In this document: piece after piece, positions 61,101 through 64,000 of the stretch | Position numbering within the stretch: position 1 is the first letter of the stretch | Layout of the letters: the number at the start of each line of letters is the position of its first letter | NCBI GenBank assembly: GCA_020746105.1 | Contig: CM036623.1 | Location: 2,480,001-2,544,000, forward strand | Reading direction: 5' to 3' | Length of the DNA: 64,000 nt | Source: Trogon surrucura | Taxonomy: Eukaryota; Chordata; Aves; Trogoniformes; Trogonidae | Program-made: the position numbers and the translations under genes | Notes under the pieces: generated by a model | Databases searched by the model: none | Seen by the model: the letters and a program-made list of their open reading frames with translations, nothing else | Told to the model about the DNA's origin: nothing

Positions 61101-64000
61101 CAGAGTGCCCTTTCGGGCCATATTCTTGTGCAAATGGCTAAATAAAAACAGATCTGAACCCGGTTGGCGCTGCTGACATCAAGGAAAGGGGAAGCAGCCG
61201 TCGACAGCAGCGAGGGCTAGCGAAGTTCTGCAAGAGGTGGCTAAAAATAGGGCTGCCCCCCGCAACGCTTCCGTCCTGCCTCTGACACACTCGTGTCCCA
61301 TCGGCGTCCCTTGTCGCAGGCTCGCCTCACGTCACAGAGCAGCCCTTCCTGCCCGCCGGCAGCCTCACACGAGCTTTGAAGTGCGGGTGGCTCCCTCCCA
61401 CCCTGGTGTAAGCGGCCACTTCCCCTGCCCTCCTTACGTCTGCTTTGGTTGCAAATGAGAAGTGGGGCAAACCCCACTGATGGTCTTGCCCTAAGAAGAC
61501 ACTAAAAGTCCCAGAGATCTGGAAGACCATAAAAGCTTTTCACAGTGTTTTCTCGGCAAATGAAATGGTGGAAAGCGTTAGTTTGAATACTCTGGGATGA
61601 CCTTCCCAAATACCTCCTTTTGATTTTGGTGCTTGTTCTTGGAGAACTCGGGGCTGAAAATGGCCTGAACCTGCTTCTTGGAGTAAAAAGGAAAACAAGT
61701 GGACCCAGGATGCAGAGGAGGGGATGCGAAGCAGAACTCATCTGCACTGTCTGAGGCTCAGAGGCCCTTGCCCCTGGCTGTTCGCAGGCCAACGACAGCG
61801 CATGGCTGTTGGATGATGGCACATGGAAGGTGGAAGGGTGTTAGCAATGTAGTGCAGGACAAGCAAGAGCGTTGCCAGCTCTGCCAGTGCCACTCATGAC
61901 AGCAGAGCTCAGGGTGGATGGGCACCACTGTTAAGATGGGGAGAAAGTAACAATGTCTGTTAGCCCAGATGAAACGGACACTCTTGTAAAAGGCCTGTGC
62001 TGTTTGCCCAAAGTTTCCTAAATCCTGGGAAAGCAATGCCCATGGGAGCATGGGCTGATTGGGAGCTCATAAGCATTTCTGTCTTCCCAGCTTTTCAGTC
62101 CAGGCAGGACAAGGCAGCACACGCTGGGCTCCTTGGAAGGTCAAACAGGGTGAGGGAAGTCCAAGACCGGGGCTTTGCCTTCTTCTCTGGACCACAAGAT
62201 GATCAAGCAACCCACCACCTTGTTGCCATGCTGCAGGAGCGGTCTGGGAGCTGATCCACTCCTCCAGTAGCCTGGATTCTGGCTGTTCTGGCCTCAGGCT
62301 CTCAAGTAGAAGGGTCTGATCTTGAAAAAGAAACACTTTACAGACCCTGATTCTAGTTCCAGGTGTGAAAGGAGAATGCCAGCTGAGTCTCCTTGCTGTA
62401 AAATAACTGGTGATGAGGAAAAAACGGGCCCCTTCACTGGGGGTGTGGGATGCTCTTTTGGGATAGCCTCTGCTGAGTCCTAATGTTGGCAGAAGATTGG
62501 AGGCTGCCTTGGAGAGTGCGTTTGGTAAGGGTTAGAGGTCTCTGGAATGGACCAGGGAAAGGCACAGCTGGGGAAAGAACCTCGAGAGAGTAAGAGCCCC
62601 GTTATGAGAGGGCTGCTTCAGGGCACCAGGTGGTAAAAGGCAGCAGAGAAGAATTTCACTCAGGTCATTCCCAGACAGCAAGAAGTTTTCTCCAGACCAA
62701 GCCAAAAGCTATTTCCTGAAGCCTCTTTGTCACCAGGCTCCTTTGGATGAGTGGCAACATCATGCTGGCTAGAAACGGCCACAGCAGAAGGGTGCAGCAG
62801 CAGCTCTGGGCAGTTCCTGTGGGTACACGTGTGTGCGGAGGAGGATGCTGGGGGTGGGGGTGGCTGGTTCCTCAGCAGACAGTTTCAGATTTCTCAGTCT
62901 AGTGCAGAAGAGGAGCACTTGTAATCTCTCGCTACTTCTAAGCCTTCCTAACCTCTCCCCTCTCAAGAGTAGCCTGAGTAGGTTTCCTGGGTGGTTGGTT
63001 TGTGGTTTTAACCGTTGCAATTCAGTATCTGGATCTTAATTTAGCATCTCTCTCCTGTGCTCTGCCAGAGGTCACAAAGGTGGGAAACCCAGGGCCCTTA
63101 GTGAAGCTGTGCCTCTGTGTCCCTGAGAAGCTGTCGTGGGGACTTGAGGAGCTACCTTGGGGCCACAGCTGGGCTGGAGAAACAGGTCCGCAGCCCCTCA
63201 GGTCAGTCCTCACGGTGGCCCTCACGACAGAGGGACTTCAAAGGGCTTGAGGCAGTGCCAGGGAGTCAGAGGGACAGAGGACAGAATACCTGCGCACACA
63301 GATGTGGCTTCCAGCAGGTCCTTTGAGAGAGCTGCACACACCTCAGATTGGTGGTTGATTTTGGAGGAGTCGTCCCCCAACTCCCCCACCTCCTCCTCCT
63401 GCTCCCCTGGCAGGTGAGCATGCCGGAAACCACGCGAGGGGAGGAAGACAGTTTCCAGTGCTCCAGTGAGGGCGGCGTTATATTTTTGTGTATGCGTGTG
63501 TGTGTGTCTCTGTTTTTTCCACACAGGCAATGGTTTAGGTCACCGGGGCTATTTTAAGATGGATTTTGCAAGTTTCTTCTAGAAAGGTGCTACAGCACCA
63601 TCTGGTGGGGTCCCAGCCAGCCTCCAGCAGGAAAGGGGCTGTTCTGCTTCAAACGGCTTTCACCGAGGGGTTTGCTCCGAAGGCACCCACAGTTACGCGC
63701 TGCCCGAGCCCAGCAGGCACCTCAGTGGGAGCAGAGGCGAGATCTTTGTCCATGCCCAACGTGCGCTGGCTCTTGGGCAAGAGCTCTCAGAGGGTTGAAT
63801 ATGTTTTGAAAGCATATCCTGCTGCCGCGAACCATCGCGGGGCCTTGTTTGCTTCACGGGGTCTGTCAGGTAATAAGATTTGCTGAAACTTCCCTCTGGG
63901 TCTGCGTTGCAGCCAACGCTCTGGTGCCCTGAGACCTAATTGCTGATGTGGTGGACAAACGCCGCCGTTACATAAACTGCACTGTCATGGTGAAGAAGCA
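55133..64000. other. Intergenic DNA at the right of the window
   Basis: No gene, tRNA or recognisable mobile element was found in these 8.9 kb. Open frames are below 115 codons with no domains. The stretch 58250-59400 is AT-rich and free of obvious repeats. The interval 61190-61440 is GC/CpG-richer than its neighbours. A TG repeat lies near 63493-63508 and a CTCF-like site at 63594-63608. ACTN1 exons, expected on this side from mammalian gene order, were not recognised and probably lie beyond the window. Confidence 0.55.
63594..63608 (-). promoter_or_regulatory. CTCF-like site
   Basis: The minus strand reads CCACCAGATGGTGCT, a strong match to the CTCF core (CCACNAGRKGGYRST form). It lies 25 kb upstream of ZFP36L1 in the same orientation as the weaker candidate at 40446. 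Binding would need ChIP data. Confidence 0.5.

Noticed and set aside
1..64000. Exons of RAD51B or ACTN1, the human neighbours of ZFP36L1
   Set aside because: I looked for the known C-terminal residues of both proteins in the short open frames and recognised none. They probably lie outside the window.
63981..64000. TGTCATGG near the right edge, like the start of the solo LTR
   Set aside because: The following bases do not match the LTR at 25940 and the window ends, so there is nothing to support a second LTR.

Overview
This is a vertebrate, almost certainly avian, genomic window. The evidence is several CR1 LINE copies in both orientations, some ending in the avian 8-bp tail (ATTCTATG)n; low overall repeat density; one solo ERVL-like LTR; and a single intron-containing gene whose protein is nearly identical to mammalian ZFP36L1. 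Nothing in the window looks prokaryotic.

The only protein-coding gene I can support is ZFP36L1 (TIS11b/BRF1) on the minus strand. It has two coding exons (38185-38129 and 37384-36425), a 744-bp intron with GT/AG ends and a 338-residue product, the same length as the human protein. A TATA box at about 38379-38385 places transcription start near 38350. The 3' UTR is about 1.65 kb and ends near 34772, just past an AATAAA at 34796-34791. That 3' UTR carries three UAUUUAU heptamers, one inside the nonamer UUAUUUAUU. These are the binding sites of the ZFP36 family itself, so the gene looks wired for negative self-control of its mRNA.

Layout. 1-3586: unique noncoding DNA. 3587-5945: a nest of LINE relics, with an ancient minus-strand CR1-like element interrupted by a younger plus-strand CR1. 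5946-25939: noncoding DNA with a perfect hairpin, a full CRE and an RFX/AP-1/TEAD-like cluster. 25940-26936: a solo LTR with TGTCATGG...CCATGACA ends and a perfect 5-bp target-site duplication. 26942-34771: noncoding DNA with two CR1 3' tails. 34772-about 39700: ZFP36L1 and its CpG island, with very long G, C and A runs upstream of the promoter. 39700-40600: promoter-distal DNA with a kB site, a CCAAT box and a CTCF-like site. 40600-64000: noncoding DNA with a 28-bp tandem duplication, an ancient LINE fragment, an 11-bp perfect hairpin, a 1.1-kb CR1 with a dead reverse-transcriptase motif, an antisense CR1 end next to a CA repeat, and a CTCF-like site near the right edge.

In human, ZFP36L1 lies between RAD51B and ACTN1 (established knowledge). 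I recognised no exon of either here, so the window seems to hold ZFP36L1 with its flanking regulatory DNA. I found no novel multi-gene system. The points most worth checking are the self-targeting 3' UTR, the candidate regulatory sites, the nested LINEs and the clean solo LTR.
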